Assembly: GCA_965243345.1 (NCBI GenBank)
Contig: CBDEUR010000003.1
Coordinates: 1,550,001 to 1,614,000, forward strand
Direction of reading: 5' to 3'
From: Bin52 sp965243345
GTDB taxonomy: Bacteria > Pseudomonadota > Alphaproteobacteria > Thalassobaculales > Thalassobaculaceae
DNA: 64,000 bases
Within the stretch, counting starts at the first letter, position 1, and the number at the start of each line of letters is the position of its first letter. A model generated the notes under the pieces. It did not search any database. It had not been told where the DNA came from and worked only from the letters and a program-made list of their open reading frames with translations. A program made the position numbers and the translations under genes. Below are positions 18,072-26,909 of this stretch, piece after piece.

Positions 18072-18455
18072 TTGAAGTCTCTTGTCGAGCACATCAACAA
18101 CGGCACGACCGCCGATGCGGGCGGCATCATGCCTCTACCGATGTCCGATTACACGTGCCCGCAACTCATGGTGCAGGAGCAGGGCACGTTTTTTCGGAAC
18201 GTACCGTTGCTGATGGGTCTCTCGCCCCAATTGCCGAAGCCCAATACCTATTGGTCAGAAAATGCGACCGGTACCCCAATACTCATGGATCGGGATGGTG
18301 TGGGGCGATTTCGCGCCCACGCAAACATATATCGGCATCGCGTGAGCCTGGTGGTGCCCGAGGGACGCGGTTCCGGGACTCGGTTTACCTGTCCTTTTCA
18401 CGCCTGGACCTACGGAAGCGATGACAGCTTGTTGGCAATCAAGACGACGGTGCCT
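18072..18455 (+). pseudogene. remnant of a Rieske ring-hydroxylating oxygenase alpha subunit
   Basis: The frame from TTG at 18072 (LKSLVEHINNGTTADAG...) resembles the N-terminus of Rieske non-heme iron oxygenase large subunits: DYTCPQLMVQEQ, FFRNVPLLMGLS, then the Rieske half-sites. The second half-site is preserved as FTCPFHAWTY. The first half-site, normally C-R-H-R-G, reads IYRHRV, so the cysteine that binds the [2Fe-2S] cluster is lost. After about 18455 the similarity ends and the frame becomes meaningless, so the catalytic iron domain (some 300 residues) is absent. It is therefore a truncated and mutated gene. The frame stays technically open to 18689. Confidence 0.7.
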
Positions 18456-18573
18456 GCCAACCTCCCGGACAGCCACCCTGACATCGCAAACATCGACCGG
18501 CGTATGGTGGCGCGGCTGGCCTTGAGGATCATGTCTCGTCGCAACTCCGGTTCGCACACGCATGCAGCGTTCT

Positions 18574-18596
18574 ACCCCGTCCGCCGGTGGCGGGGT
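18574..18596. other. hairpin between the Rieske remnant and the Fic gene
   Basis: ACCCCG (18574-18579) and CGGGGT (18591-18596) form a stem whose loop contains a further CC...GG pairing. No U-tract follows. It could be an old terminator or part of the break point of the truncated gene. Confidence 0.35.
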
Positions 18597-18675
18597 GCGG
18601 GACGCCTGATCGACACCGGTCAACAGTATCGACCGTTTCCTTGCCACGACCCTATATGTCGATATATCTTCCTTT

Positions 18676-18716
18676 TGTCGACATGTTGAAGTGACATGTC
18701 GATGAGATCGACATGT
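18676..18716. promoter_or_regulatory. operator-like repeats upstream of the Fic gene
   Basis: TCGACATGT (18678-18686) and ACATGTCGA (18694-18702) form a perfect 9-bp inverted repeat with a 7-base spacer. A third copy, TCGACATGT, lies at 18708-18716, and TGTCGACA at 18676-18683 is itself palindromic. Related words occur just outside (ATATGTCGATATAT near 18655-18668, ATCGACATG near 18747-18755). Together they cover the probable promoter and leader of the Fic gene, which suits binding of a dimeric regulator. No regulator gene lies next to it. Confidence 0.55.
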
Positions 18717-18752
18717 TCGGCGAACGCGTCGACGGAATCAGGATGCATCGAC

Positions 18753-19838
18753 ATGACCTTCGATCCTGGCCGCCCCTTCAATGCTCTTCCAGACCTGCCA
18801 CCGGCTTCGGAGACCGAGACAAGGGCCATTCTTCGCGGCTGCATTGCCGCGCGCACAGCACTGGCGGAACTCCGCGTCTGCGGGACGCTCATCCCGAACC
18901 AGGCAATGCTGATCAACTCGATTCCCCTTCTCGAAGCGCAGGCGAGTTCCGAGATCGAGAACATCGTCACGACGACGGATCGGCTGTTCCGCCACGCCAA
19001 CGACCCGGCAGGTCGAGCAGACCCTGCCACCAGGGAAGCTCTGCGCTACCGCACAGCCCTGTACCGCGGTTTCGGAATGCTCGATCAACGGCCGGTTTCG
19101 ATCGCCATCGCAGTCGAAGTCTGTCGAACGATCAAGGGAGTGGAACTGGACATTCGCAACACGCCGGGAACGGCGTTGGTGAACGATGCGACCAACGAGG
19201 TCATCTACACCCCGCCTGAGGGAGAGGACGTTCTCCGCAGCAAGCTGGCCAACTGGGAGCGCTACATTCACGAGACCGGGGAGATCGACCCGCTGATTCG
19301 CCTTGCGGTCATGCATTATCAGTTCGAGGCGATCCACCCGTTCGTCGACGGAAACGGCCGGACAGGACGCGTGCTGAACCTGCTTTATCTGGTGGACAAG
19401 GGCCTGCTCGACGTTCCCGTCATTTTTCTCAGCCGGCATCTCGTCTGGAACAAGGCGCTGTACTACCGGTCTCTACTGGAGGTGACGACCAGACAGGACT
19501 GGGAGGCATGGATACTCTTCATCCTGGAGGCCGTAAGAGCAGCGGCGGAATGGACGACGACGAAAATCCGCGCAATCCGGGAGCTTCTCGACGAGACGGG
19601 CACCGCAATGCGACAGCGGCTGCCGAAGATCTACTCCCGGGAGCTGGCGGAACTGATCTTCGTACATCCCTACTGCCGCATCAGCGACGTGGTCAAAGCG
19701 GATATCGCCAGGCGCCAGACGGCCTCCGTCTACCTGAAGGCCCTCGCAGCCGAAGGTCTCCTCGAGGAGACCAGGGCGGGCCGCGAGAACCTCTACATCA
19801 ACCTGCCGCTCCTGGCGCTCCTGGCCGAGCGCGGGTGA
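18753..19838 (+). CDS. Fic-family AMP-transferase with N-terminal inhibitory motif
   Basis: This 361-residue Fic protein transfers a nucleotide moiety (typically AMP) to target protein hydroxyls. The catalytic motif HPFVDGNGRTGR begins at His195. An inhibitory motif (S/T)xxxE(G/N) is present as S65-S-E-I-E69-N70, N-terminal to the Fic core, which makes it a self-inhibited class II Fic. The C-terminus (SDVVKADIARRQTASVYLKAL) looks like a winged-helix DNA-binding domain. An upstream ATG at 18696 is possible, but it lies inside the operator-like repeats. ATG 18753 with AGGA 9 bases before it, and the typical MTFDPGRPFN opening, is preferred. It stands alone between decayed genes. Confidence 0.88.
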   Translation: MTFDPGRPFNALPDLPPASETETRAILRGCIAARTALAELRVCGTLIPNQAMLINSIPLLEAQASSEIENIVTTTDRLFRHANDPAGRADPATREALRYRTALYRGFGMLDQRPVSIAIAVEVCRTIKGVELDIRNTPGTALVNDATNEVIYTPPEGEDVLRSKLANWERYIHETGEIDPLIRLAVMHYQFEAIHPFVDGNGRTGRVLNLLYLVDKGLLDVPVIFLSRHLVWNKALYYRSLLEVTTRQDWEAWILFILEAVRAAAEWTTTKIRAIRELLDETGTAMRQRLPKIYSRELAELIFVHPYCRISDVVKADIARRQTASVYLKALAAEGLLEETRAGRENLYINLPLLALLAERG

Positions 19839-20159
19839 CCTTGTGCAACGCGGCAGCATCCTGACAGCGCCTGCATTCCGTCGAACGGAGCGCAGGCAGG
19901 AAGCCGGTCGGGATCGCACTGTCCTGGCTTTTCCCGATCGACCGGGCTCGGGAACGGAAGGCGGAACACCATGCGCGATGCGCATCTTCCACCGCCCCTT
20001 TCCCCACGCTCGGGATCCAGACCCAAAAGCTCTACCCGGTCTCCGTCGTCAGCACTATTGATCCCAGTCCACAATGGTCTCGAAGAATCGTTCCTCTCCG
20101 TGCAGGCGGGATCGTGTCGAAAGACCTTCTGCACTGCGCTGCCATACGAGTTGCGCCGA
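19839..20159. other. 321-base gap, no gene recognised
   Basis: The gap follows the Fic stop. Base composition is less G+C-rich than in the surrounding genes. No convincing gene is present; the overlapping short frames on both strands lack family resemblance. It separates the Fic gene from the 3' end of the broken minus-strand gene. Confidence 0.45.
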
Positions 20160-21090
20160 TCAGGACTCGTTCCAGCTGTCCATTCGCTCAAGCACTTCGC
20201 TGAGGTCAGTCAGTGGAGCCACCTCTGCGTCGCTCCGGGACTGTCGTTCTCCACCTCCATAGACAACAGCCCTGGCGGTGATTTCCGGCAGCACTTTCGC
20301 TACCCGGTCGAGCGAGGACATGTGCAGTCCAGACCATCACTTGAAACGGACCAGTCCGCAGGCGGTTCGCGCGTCGTCGCACTTCGCGCAAGAAGCGACT
20401 CGGCACAGTGATGCCACACGGTTGCAAACCCGGTCTGCCGCACCCATTCCCGACGGTCACGGTAAAGACTGGCAAGCAGGTCCGTCACTTCGTGGCAGCG
20501 CCTGATCAGATCCGGTCTCCCGACAAGTGTTGTGGCCAGAAGTTCCTCTGCATCTCCACGCCCGAGATCCCACACCAGTGCACACAGATGATGCAGGGTT
20601 TCGACCTTCACGGGATCGTGGTCCATTTCGGAAAAATGGAACCGGCAAATTCCCGTGTGTTCATTCCTCTACCGAACCGCAAGAGATGCCAGGCCTTCGC
20701 AAATCGCAAACACCACTTCCTGAATGACTCGTCGTTTACCTCCTTCTTTCATACGGCTGCGCAATGTGCCCGCAGGTTCGACCAACGCGTCAAGACTGCG
20801 CAGGACCGAAGTGCGCATCAACTCGATGCCGGTCCCGCCTGTCGCGCGAATAACGACATTGTTGATTGCAGCGGTATCCGAGCTCCGCACAGTGGGATAG
20901 GACGGAAGCAGTTTCTCCGATACAAACTGCCTTGCGGCATCCCGGGCATCGATCTTGAAGAGAATATCCAGCAAGCGTTCCGAGTTCTTTTCCCGGGAAG
21001 CAGGCGATCGCACAACCGTACCGCACGCGGCTTCCCCCGCGCGGAATCGAGATGGTCACGAAGCAGAAACCACTGCGTGGCCTACCCCCG
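20160..21090 (-). pseudogene. broken unidentified gene (frameshifts and an in-frame stop)
   Basis: Protein-like segments on the minus strand can be joined across breaks. The first, about 21085-21000, contains QWFLLRDHLDSARGKPRAVR. A frameshift near 21000 leads to a segment with KIDARDAARQFVSEKLL, which ends at an in-frame TAG (20669-20671). The same frame continues downstream of the TAG as DHDPVKVETLHHLCALVWDL. A second frameshift near 20325 leads to LPEITARAVVYGGGERQSRS and DLSEVLERMDSWNES, ending at TGA 20160-20162. The VVYGGxExQ ending is reminiscent of the C-terminus of some large AAA-type ATP-binding proteins, but I cannot identify the family. The N-terminal part appears to be missing. 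The coordinates are approximate. Confidence 0.55.
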
Positions 21091-21373
21091 CACCGGACGT
21101 GCCGATCCGAATCCTGCGGTGACCCTCCCTGTTTCGGGGAAGCGGCGGGGTTGCCGGGCCCGCGACCGCGGAAGAGACGACAGGCAGGAGAGAGGACAGA
21201 AGGAAGGCAGCGTGATGCTGTCATCCACCCGATGTGTGACCGCGAGCATAGCGCGTCCGGCCCGGTCCTTACCCTGCAGGATCGGGGGCGCCTGCAACCT
21301 GTGGAACACGTTCCAGCGGAATGATATCGTGCGCCACCGCAACGAGTTGGCCAAGAGTGCCCCGGGAGGCCCG

Positions 21374-22378
21374 ATGCGACAGTTGATCCGCCGAGTTGTC
21401 CTCGGCCTCGCCCTGGCGGTGCTGGCGTCGCCCGGCATGGCCCTGGAGTTCAAGCCGGCCGTCGTCTACGACGTCGGCACCAAGTTCGACAAGAGCTTCA
21501 ACGAGAGCGTCTGGAACGGTGTCGAGAAGTTCACCGCGGAGACCGGGATCGCCGTCACCGAGTTCCAGATCACCAACGAGGCCCAGCGGGAACAGGCGAT
21601 GCGACGCCTGGTGCAACGCGGGGCGACACTGGTGATCGCGGTCGGTTTCTCCCAGGCCGATGCCATCGATGCCGTCGCGGCCGATCATCCCGACCGGCAG
21701 TTCGCGATCATCGACGTGTTCTGGCTCGACCGGCCGAACCTGCGTCAGTACGCCTTCAAGGAACACGAGGGCAGCTACCTGGTCGGGGTCGCGGCGGCGC
21801 TGGCCAGCAAGACCGGGACCGTCGGGTTCATCGGCGGAATGGACATCCCGCTGATCCGCAAGTTCCAGTGCGGGTACGTTCAGGGCGTGCGCGCCGCGCG
21901 AAGCGATGTCACGGTGCTCCAGGCCATGATCGGGACCACCCCCTCGGCCTGGAACGATCCCACCCGGGCCACCGAGCTCGCCCGCTCCCAGTTCGATCGC
22001 GATGCCGATGTCATCTACCACGCGGCCGGCGCAAGCGGCACCGCGGTGATCCAGACCGCGGTGGAGGCCGGCCGGCTCGCGATCGGGGTCGACTCGAACC
22101 AGAACGGCATGGCGCCGGGCTCGGTGCTCACCTCGATGCTGAAACGTGTCGACGTTGCGACCTACCGGACCCTGGTCGACGCCATGAACGGGCGCTTCAC
22201 CGCCGGCGTCAACGTCCTGGGGCTCGCGGAAGGCGGCGTTGACTGGGCACTCGACGAACACAACGCGCCGCTCGTGAGCGAAGAGATGCGCGCCTCGATC
22301 GAAAAGGCCCGCGACGACATCATCTCCGGTGCAACCCGGGTTCACGACTACACCACCGATTCCGCCTGCCCCGGGTGA
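21374..22378 (+). CDS. BMP-family ABC transporter substrate-binding protein
   Basis: This 334-residue periplasmic binding protein is of the BmpA/Med (PnrA-like) family, which typically binds purine nucleosides or related ligands. The N-terminal Sec signal peptide (RRVVLGLALAVLASPGMA) has a cleavage site near residue 24. The family hallmark VVYDVGTKFDKSFNESVWNGV follows. The start is the ATG at 21374 behind CGGGAGGCCCG; the open frame extends much further upstream, but through the antisense of the broken gene. It is the first gene of a four-gene importer operon, with its stop overlapping the next start (GTGA). Confidence 0.92.
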   Translation: MRQLIRRVVLGLALAVLASPGMALEFKPAVVYDVGTKFDKSFNESVWNGVEKFTAETGIAVTEFQITNEAQREQAMRRLVQRGATLVIAVGFSQADAIDAVAADHPDRQFAIIDVFWLDRPNLRQYAFKEHEGSYLVGVAAALASKTGTVGFIGGMDIPLIRKFQCGYVQGVRAARSDVTVLQAMIGTTPSAWNDPTRATELARSQFDRDADVIYHAAGASGTAVIQTAVEAGRLAIGVDSNQNGMAPGSVLTSMLKRVDVATYRTLVDAMNGRFTAGVNVLGLAEGGVDWALDEHNAPLVSEEMRASIEKARDDIISGATRVHDYTTDSACPG

Positions 22379-23910
22379 GGCCCGGCGTGGCGGTCCCGGC
22401 GCTGCGCCTGCGCAACATCTCCAAGCGCTTCGGGACCGTTCAGGCAACCCGCGGTGTCGATCTCGACGTGATGCCGGGGACCGTCCACGGCATCATCGGC
22501 GAGAACGGAGCCGGCAAGTCGACGCTCGCCTCGATCGTCTTCGGACTGCACACGCCCGACTCCGGCACGATCGAGATCGATGGCACACCGGTGAACAACC
22601 TGCGCCCGGTGGACGCGATCGGCCACGGCATCGGCATGGTGCACCAGCACTTCATGCTGGTCCCGGGCTTCAGCGTGCTCGAGAACATCGTGCTCGGACT
22701 GGAAGCCGGTTTCCGGCTTGGACCCGGTCTCGCCCGGGCGCGGGTCCGCCTCGCCGGGGTGTGCCGGGAACACGGTCTCGACATCGATCCCGATGCCACG
22801 GTCGACGACCTGCCGGTCGGAGTGCGCCAGAGAGTCGAGATCCTGAAGGCGCTCTACAGGGGCGCGCGGATCCTGATCCTCGATGAGCCGACCGGAACCC
22901 TCGCCCCGCACGAAACCGAACAGCTGCTGGCATTGCTCGACCGCATGCGCGCGTCCGGTGCGACCGTCGTGCTGATCACCCACAAGCTTCACGAGATCAT
23001 GACGGTGTGCGACCGGGTCTCGGTGATGCGTTCGGGACACCTCGTCGCAGAGCGCGACGTGAAGGACACCAGTGCGGACGAGCTCGCGACCCTGATGGTC
23101 GGTCGTGACCTGCCGGCGGATGGCGAGGAAAAGGCGGCGGTCGAGGTCCGCACCGTGCTCGAGGTCTCGGGGCTTGGCGTGAGGGATGCGGGCGGCGTCA
23201 GGCTGACGGACGTGAGCTTCGCGTTGCGGGCGGGAGAGATCCTCGGCCTCGCCGGGGTTTCCGGAAACGGCCAGTCGGAACTGCTCGAGGTGCTTGCCGG
23301 CATGCGGCCGGTCTCCGCCGGCAGCGTGAGCGTCGGCGGGCGACGGATCGACCACGCCCATCCCGCAAGCCCGGCCGAGATGCGGTCGCTCGGTGTTTCC
23401 CATGTGCCCGAGGACCGGCAGCGCCAGGGCCTGGTCCTGCCGTTCGACATCCGCGAGAACGCGGTCCTCGGCCGACTGGAACGGTGCGGTCCCGGCACGC
23501 TGGTGCGGCCCGCCGTGCTGCAGGCGCGTGCCGAGACGATGATCGGCGACTTCGATATCCGCCCGCCTGTCCCGGACCGGCCGGCGGCCGTGCTCTCGGG
23601 CGGCAACCAGCAGAAGGTCGTGGTGGCCCGCGAGACCGCGGAGAGCCCGCCGATCCTCCTGCTCGGACAGCCGACCCGGGGCGTCGACATCGCGACCATC
23701 GCGCTCATCCACTCCCGGATCATCGAGCTCAGGAACAGGGGGTGCGCCCTGCTGCTGGTCTCGGCCGACCTCGACGAGATCTTCGCGCTGTCCGACCGGA
23801 TCGTCACACTGTGCTCCGGACGGCTCGCCGGCCCGCTTGAAACCAGGAGCGCCGACCGGTCGGTCGTGGGGATGATGATGGCCGGCTTCGACGGCGGGGC
23901 CGCGGCGTGA
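22375..23910 (+). CDS. ABC transporter ATP-binding protein with two nucleotide-binding domains
   Basis: This 511-residue double ATPase of the sugar/nucleoside importer class starts at GTG 22375, overlapping the previous stop. The first domain has Walker A GENGAGKST, the signature-like LPVGVRQRVEIL and Walker B ILILDEPT. The second has a degenerate Walker A (GVSGNGQSE), a canonical LSGGNQQKV signature and a Walker B region LLLGQPTRGVD. This asymmetry is usual for the family, in which only one composite site hydrolyses ATP. It powers uptake with the two permeases that follow. Confidence 0.93.
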   Translation: MRPGVAVPALRLRNISKRFGTVQATRGVDLDVMPGTVHGIIGENGAGKSTLASIVFGLHTPDSGTIEIDGTPVNNLRPVDAIGHGIGMVHQHFMLVPGFSVLENIVLGLEAGFRLGPGLARARVRLAGVCREHGLDIDPDATVDDLPVGVRQRVEILKALYRGARILILDEPTGTLAPHETEQLLALLDRMRASGATVVLITHKLHEIMTVCDRVSVMRSGHLVAERDVKDTSADELATLMVGRDLPADGEEKAAVEVRTVLEVSGLGVRDAGGVRLTDVSFALRAGEILGLAGVSGNGQSELLEVLAGMRPVSAGSVSVGGRRIDHAHPASPAEMRSLGVSHVPEDRQRQGLVLPFDIRENAVLGRLERCGPGTLVRPAVLQARAETMIGDFDIRPPVPDRPAAVLSGGNQQKVVVARETAESPPILLLGQPTRGVDIATIALIHSRIIELRNRGCALLLVSADLDEIFALSDRIVTLCSGRLAGPLETRSADRSVVGMMMAGFDGGAAA

Positions 23911-24995
23911 CGCCGCTTCCGCGCTGGATCGACATCGGCCTCCTGCCCGCGATCAACCTGCTGCTCGCGCTGGTGACTGCCGGGATCGTGGTGGTCCTGA
24001 TCGGCGAGAACCCGTTCCGGGTCCTCCGGGTCCTCATCAGCGGCGCGTTCTCGGCCGAGACCCTCGGTTATACCCTCTACTACGCCACCAACGTGCTGTT
24101 TACCGGACTTGCGGCTGCCGTCGCCTTCCAGGCCCGGCTGTTCTCGATCGGTGCCGAGGGACAGGCGACCCTGGGCGGCCTCGGAGTGGGCCTTACCTGC
24201 CTGCTGCTCGATCCGACGCTCCCGCCGGTCCTCGTCGTGGTGATCGCGTGTCTGGCGGCGCCGGTGTTCGGGGCCGCCTGGGCGCTGGTCCCCGGCGTCC
24301 TGCAGGCGTGGCGTGGCAGCCACGTCGTGATCACGACCATCATGTTCAACTTTCTCGCATCCGGCCTCATGGTCTGGCTGCTGTCGGGCCCGCTCAAGGA
24401 GCCCGGCCGCGGCTCGCCGCAGACACGGCGGTTTGCCGAGGACGCGGCCCTGCCCTACCTGCACGACCTGCTGGGCGCCCTCGGCATCGCGCGTTCGCCG
24501 CTCAACGTCTCGATCCTGATCGCCTTGCTCGCGGCCGTCGGGGTCTGGGTTCTGGTATGGCGTACCAGGTTCGGCTACGCCCTGCGCGCGCTTGGCCACA
24601 GCCGGGAGGCGGCCCGCTACGCGGGTATCCCGATCCGGCGGATGATCGTGGTCACCCTGCTGATCTCCGGTGCACTGGCGGGAGGCATGGCGCTCAACGA
24701 GATTCTCGGGGTGCAGCACAAGCTGATCCTCAATTTCTCGGCCGGGTACGGTTTCACCGGCATCGCGGTGGCGTTGATGGGACGAAATCACCCGGCCGGC
24801 ATCTGTGCCGCCAGTCTGCTGTTCGGCGCCCTGTTCCAGGGCGGGGCCGAGCTAAACTTCGAGTTCGAGACCATCACCACCGACCTCGTGCTGGTGATCC
24901 AGGGACTGATCATCCTGTTCTCGGGCGCGCTTGCGGGAATGTTCACACCGTGGATGACACGGCTGGTCCTGGCGCGGGCGGTGCGCGATGGCTGA
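23907..24995 (+). CDS. ABC transporter permease (nucleoside/BMP type), first subunit
   Basis: This 362-residue inner-membrane permease is related to the YufP/RbsC-like permeases of BMP systems. It starts at GTG 23907 overlapping the ATPase stop (GTGA). About nine hydrophobic segments are visible, with the conserved FSIGAEGQATLGGLG stretch and the cytoplasmic coupling region RALGHSREAARYAGI. It forms a heterodimer with the next gene product, which it overlaps by 8 bases. Confidence 0.92.
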   Translation: MTPLPRWIDIGLLPAINLLLALVTAGIVVVLIGENPFRVLRVLISGAFSAETLGYTLYYATNVLFTGLAAAVAFQARLFSIGAEGQATLGGLGVGLTCLLLDPTLPPVLVVVIACLAAPVFGAAWALVPGVLQAWRGSHVVITTIMFNFLASGLMVWLLSGPLKEPGRGSPQTRRFAEDAALPYLHDLLGALGIARSPLNVSILIALLAAVGVWVLVWRTRFGYALRALGHSREAARYAGIPIRRMIVVTLLISGALAGGMALNEILGVQHKLILNFSAGYGFTGIAVALMGRNHPAGICAASLLFGALFQGGAELNFEFETITTDLVLVIQGLIILFSGALAGMFTPWMTRLVLARAVRDG

Positions 24996-25962
24996 GACGT
25001 GGGTCGACCTGCTTCGCCTGCTCGACGGCGCACTCAGGCTGGCCACTCCGCTGATCCTGTGCGCCATGGCGGGCCTGGTCTCCGAACGCTCCGGCGTCAT
25101 CAACATCGCACTCGAGGGCAAGTTGCTCACCGGCGCCTTTGCCGCCGCGGCCGCGGTGACGCTCACCGGGTCGGTGGCGGTCGGGCTCGCCGCCGCGATC
25201 TGTGCCGCCACCATGCTCTCCATGGTGCACGGGTTTGCCTGCATCACCCACCGCGGCGAACAGATCATCTCCGGAGTGGCCATCAACATCGTCGCCGCCG
25301 GACTGACCGTGGTTGCCGGCAACGCGCTGTTCCGCCAGGGAGGCCACACCCCGCCACTGGCGCCCGACGAGCGGTTCCCCGCCCTCACCCTGCCCCTCGC
25401 CGAGACCCTGACGGCGGTACCGGTCCTGGGCCCGTTCTGGGGAGAACTCGTCTCCGGCCATACCCTGCCGGTCTACCTGGCGCTCGCCTCGGTCCCGGCG
25501 GTGTGGTGGCTCGTCTATCGCTCCCGGTTCGGCCTCAGGCTGCGGGCCGCCGGCGAACTGCCCGAAGCGGTCGAGAGCGCCGGGGTCTCGGTCACCGTCC
25601 TTCGCTACCGCGGATTGCTGATCGCGGGTGTGCTGTGCGGCGTCGCCGGAGCCTACCTGTCGACCGGGCACGGCGGCGGGTTCGTGCGCGAGATGAGCGC
25701 CGGCAAGGGGTTCCTCGCACTTGCCGCGCTGATCTTCGGACGCTGGAAACCATGGCCGGTGCTGTTTGCCTGCCTGCTGTTCGGGGTGCTTGACGCGGCG
25801 GCGCCGCGGTTGCACGGGCTTGAGGTACCACTGCTTGGTCCGGTCCCCGTCGCCCTGGTCTCGGTCCTGCCATACGGGCTGACCGTCATCCTGCTTGCCG
25901 GTTTCTTCGGCCGTGCCGAGGCGCCGGGAGCACTGGGCCGGCCACCGGGACGGACAGGCTGA
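24988..25962 (+). CDS. ABC transporter permease (nucleoside/BMP type), second subunit
   Basis: This 324-residue permease is paralogous to the previous one (YufQ-like). The family motif GVINIALEGKLLTGAFAA is near the N-terminus, and the coupling segment LRAAGELPEAVESAGVSV lies in the middle. About eight membrane helices are visible. It is the last gene of the importer, and its stop is followed 65 bases later by the aldo/keto reductase. No nucleoside-degrading enzyme is adjacent, so ligand assignment rests on the family alone. Confidence 0.92.
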   Translation: MAETWVDLLRLLDGALRLATPLILCAMAGLVSERSGVINIALEGKLLTGAFAAAAAVTLTGSVAVGLAAAICAATMLSMVHGFACITHRGEQIISGVAINIVAAGLTVVAGNALFRQGGHTPPLAPDERFPALTLPLAETLTAVPVLGPFWGELVSGHTLPVYLALASVPAVWWLVYRSRFGLRLRAAGELPEAVESAGVSVTVLRYRGLLIAGVLCGVAGAYLSTGHGGGFVREMSAGKGFLALAALIFGRWKPWPVLFACLLFGVLDAAAPRLHGLEVPLLGPVPVALVSVLPYGLTVILLAGFFGRAEAPGALGRPPGRTG

Positions 25963-26027
25963 ACCGCTTGGAGCCGGACGCGCCGGCTGCTAGCGTCCGC
26001 TGGTTCTCACCCGCTCGGGAGCCGGAG

Positions 26028-26909
26028 ATGCGCACGAACCGGCGTACCCTTTTGATGACCGGCGCTGCGGTACTCGGCACGCTGGCATCGGGAGGACTGG
26101 CAACGGCTCGGCCCGCAGCCGGAATCCCGGCGGTCGGGCTTGGAAGCTGGATCACCTTCAACGTCGGCGACGACCCGGCGCTGCGCGACCGGTGCGCACA
26201 GGTCATGGCCGCCTTCGTGGAGGAAGGCGGCGGCGTCATCGACAGTTCGCCGATGTACGGTTCCGCCCAGGCGGTCATCGGTGACGGCCTCGGACGGCTC
26301 GGACACCCGGCCTCGGTCTTCTCCGCCGACAAGGTCTGGACCTCGGCCGACAGCGGCCCGGCACAGATTGCCGAGACCACCCGGCTGTGGGGTGTGGACC
26401 GCTTCGACCTGCTGCAGGTCCACAACCTGCTCGACTGGGAGGCGAATCTCGAGATCCTGTTCGAGATGAAGACCGCGGGCAGGCTCGGCCATGTCGGGAT
26501 CACCACCTCGCACGGCCGCCGGCACCGTGACCTCGAGACCGTGATGAAGCACCACGCCATCGACTTCGTGCAGCTCACCTACAACATCCTCGACCGGGAG
26601 GTGGAGGAACGCCTGCTGCCGCTCGCACGCGAGCGCGGGATCCGGGTGCTGTGCAACCGCCCGTTCAGGCGGGGCTGGCTGCCGGACCGGCTCGAGGGCA
26701 AACCGCTGCCGGAATGGGCCGCGGACATCGCGGTTACCACCTGGCCGCAGTTCCTGCTGAAGTTCATCATCAGCCACCCGGCCGTCAGCGCGGCGATTCC
26801 GGCGACCAGCAGGGTCGATCACCTGCGCGAGAACAAGTCGGCCGAACACGGTCCGATGCCGGATGCCGCCATGCGTTCGCGCATGGCGGCACATGTCGCG
26901 GACCTGTGA
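26028..26909 (+). CDS. aldo/keto reductase with probable Tat signal
   Basis: This 293-residue aldo/keto reductase has the catalytic Asp/Tyr region DSSPMYGSAQ, Lys in ADKVW and His in LLQVHNLL. The N-terminus MRTNRRTLLMTGAAVLGTLASGG contains a twin-arginine pair followed by a hydrophobic stretch, so export by the Tat pathway with a bound cofactor is likely. The start was placed at ATG 26028, behind GGGAGCCGGAG, because it places the RR motif at the correct distance. A longer TTG-started frame from 25968 would bury the signal. The C-terminal cofactor region is AIPATSRVDHLREN. The substrate is unknown. Confidence 0.85.
   Translation: MRTNRRTLLMTGAAVLGTLASGGLATARPAAGIPAVGLGSWITFNVGDDPALRDRCAQVMAAFVEEGGGVIDSSPMYGSAQAVIGDGLGRLGHPASVFSADKVWTSADSGPAQIAETTRLWGVDRFDLLQVHNLLDWEANLEILFEMKTAGRLGHVGITTSHGRRHRDLETVMKHHAIDFVQLTYNILDREVEERLLPLARERGIRVLCNRPFRRGWLPDRLEGKPLPEWAADIAVTTWPQFLLKFIISHPAVSAAIPATSRVDHLRENKSAEHGPMPDAAMRSRMAAHVADL

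Noticed and set aside
18696..18752. longer Fic protein starting at ATG 18696
   Set aside because: The extra residues are encoded by the operator-like repeats. ATG 18753 has a better ribosome binding site and gives the usual Fic N-terminus.
20408..21373. N-terminal extension of the BMP binding protein
   Set aside because: The extension is the antisense of the broken minus-strand gene and lies before a proper signal peptide that starts at 21374.
25968..26027. TTG-started longer aldo/keto reductase
   Set aside because: It would put 20 unrelated residues in front of the twin-arginine signal, and the ATG at 26028 has a good ribosome binding site.
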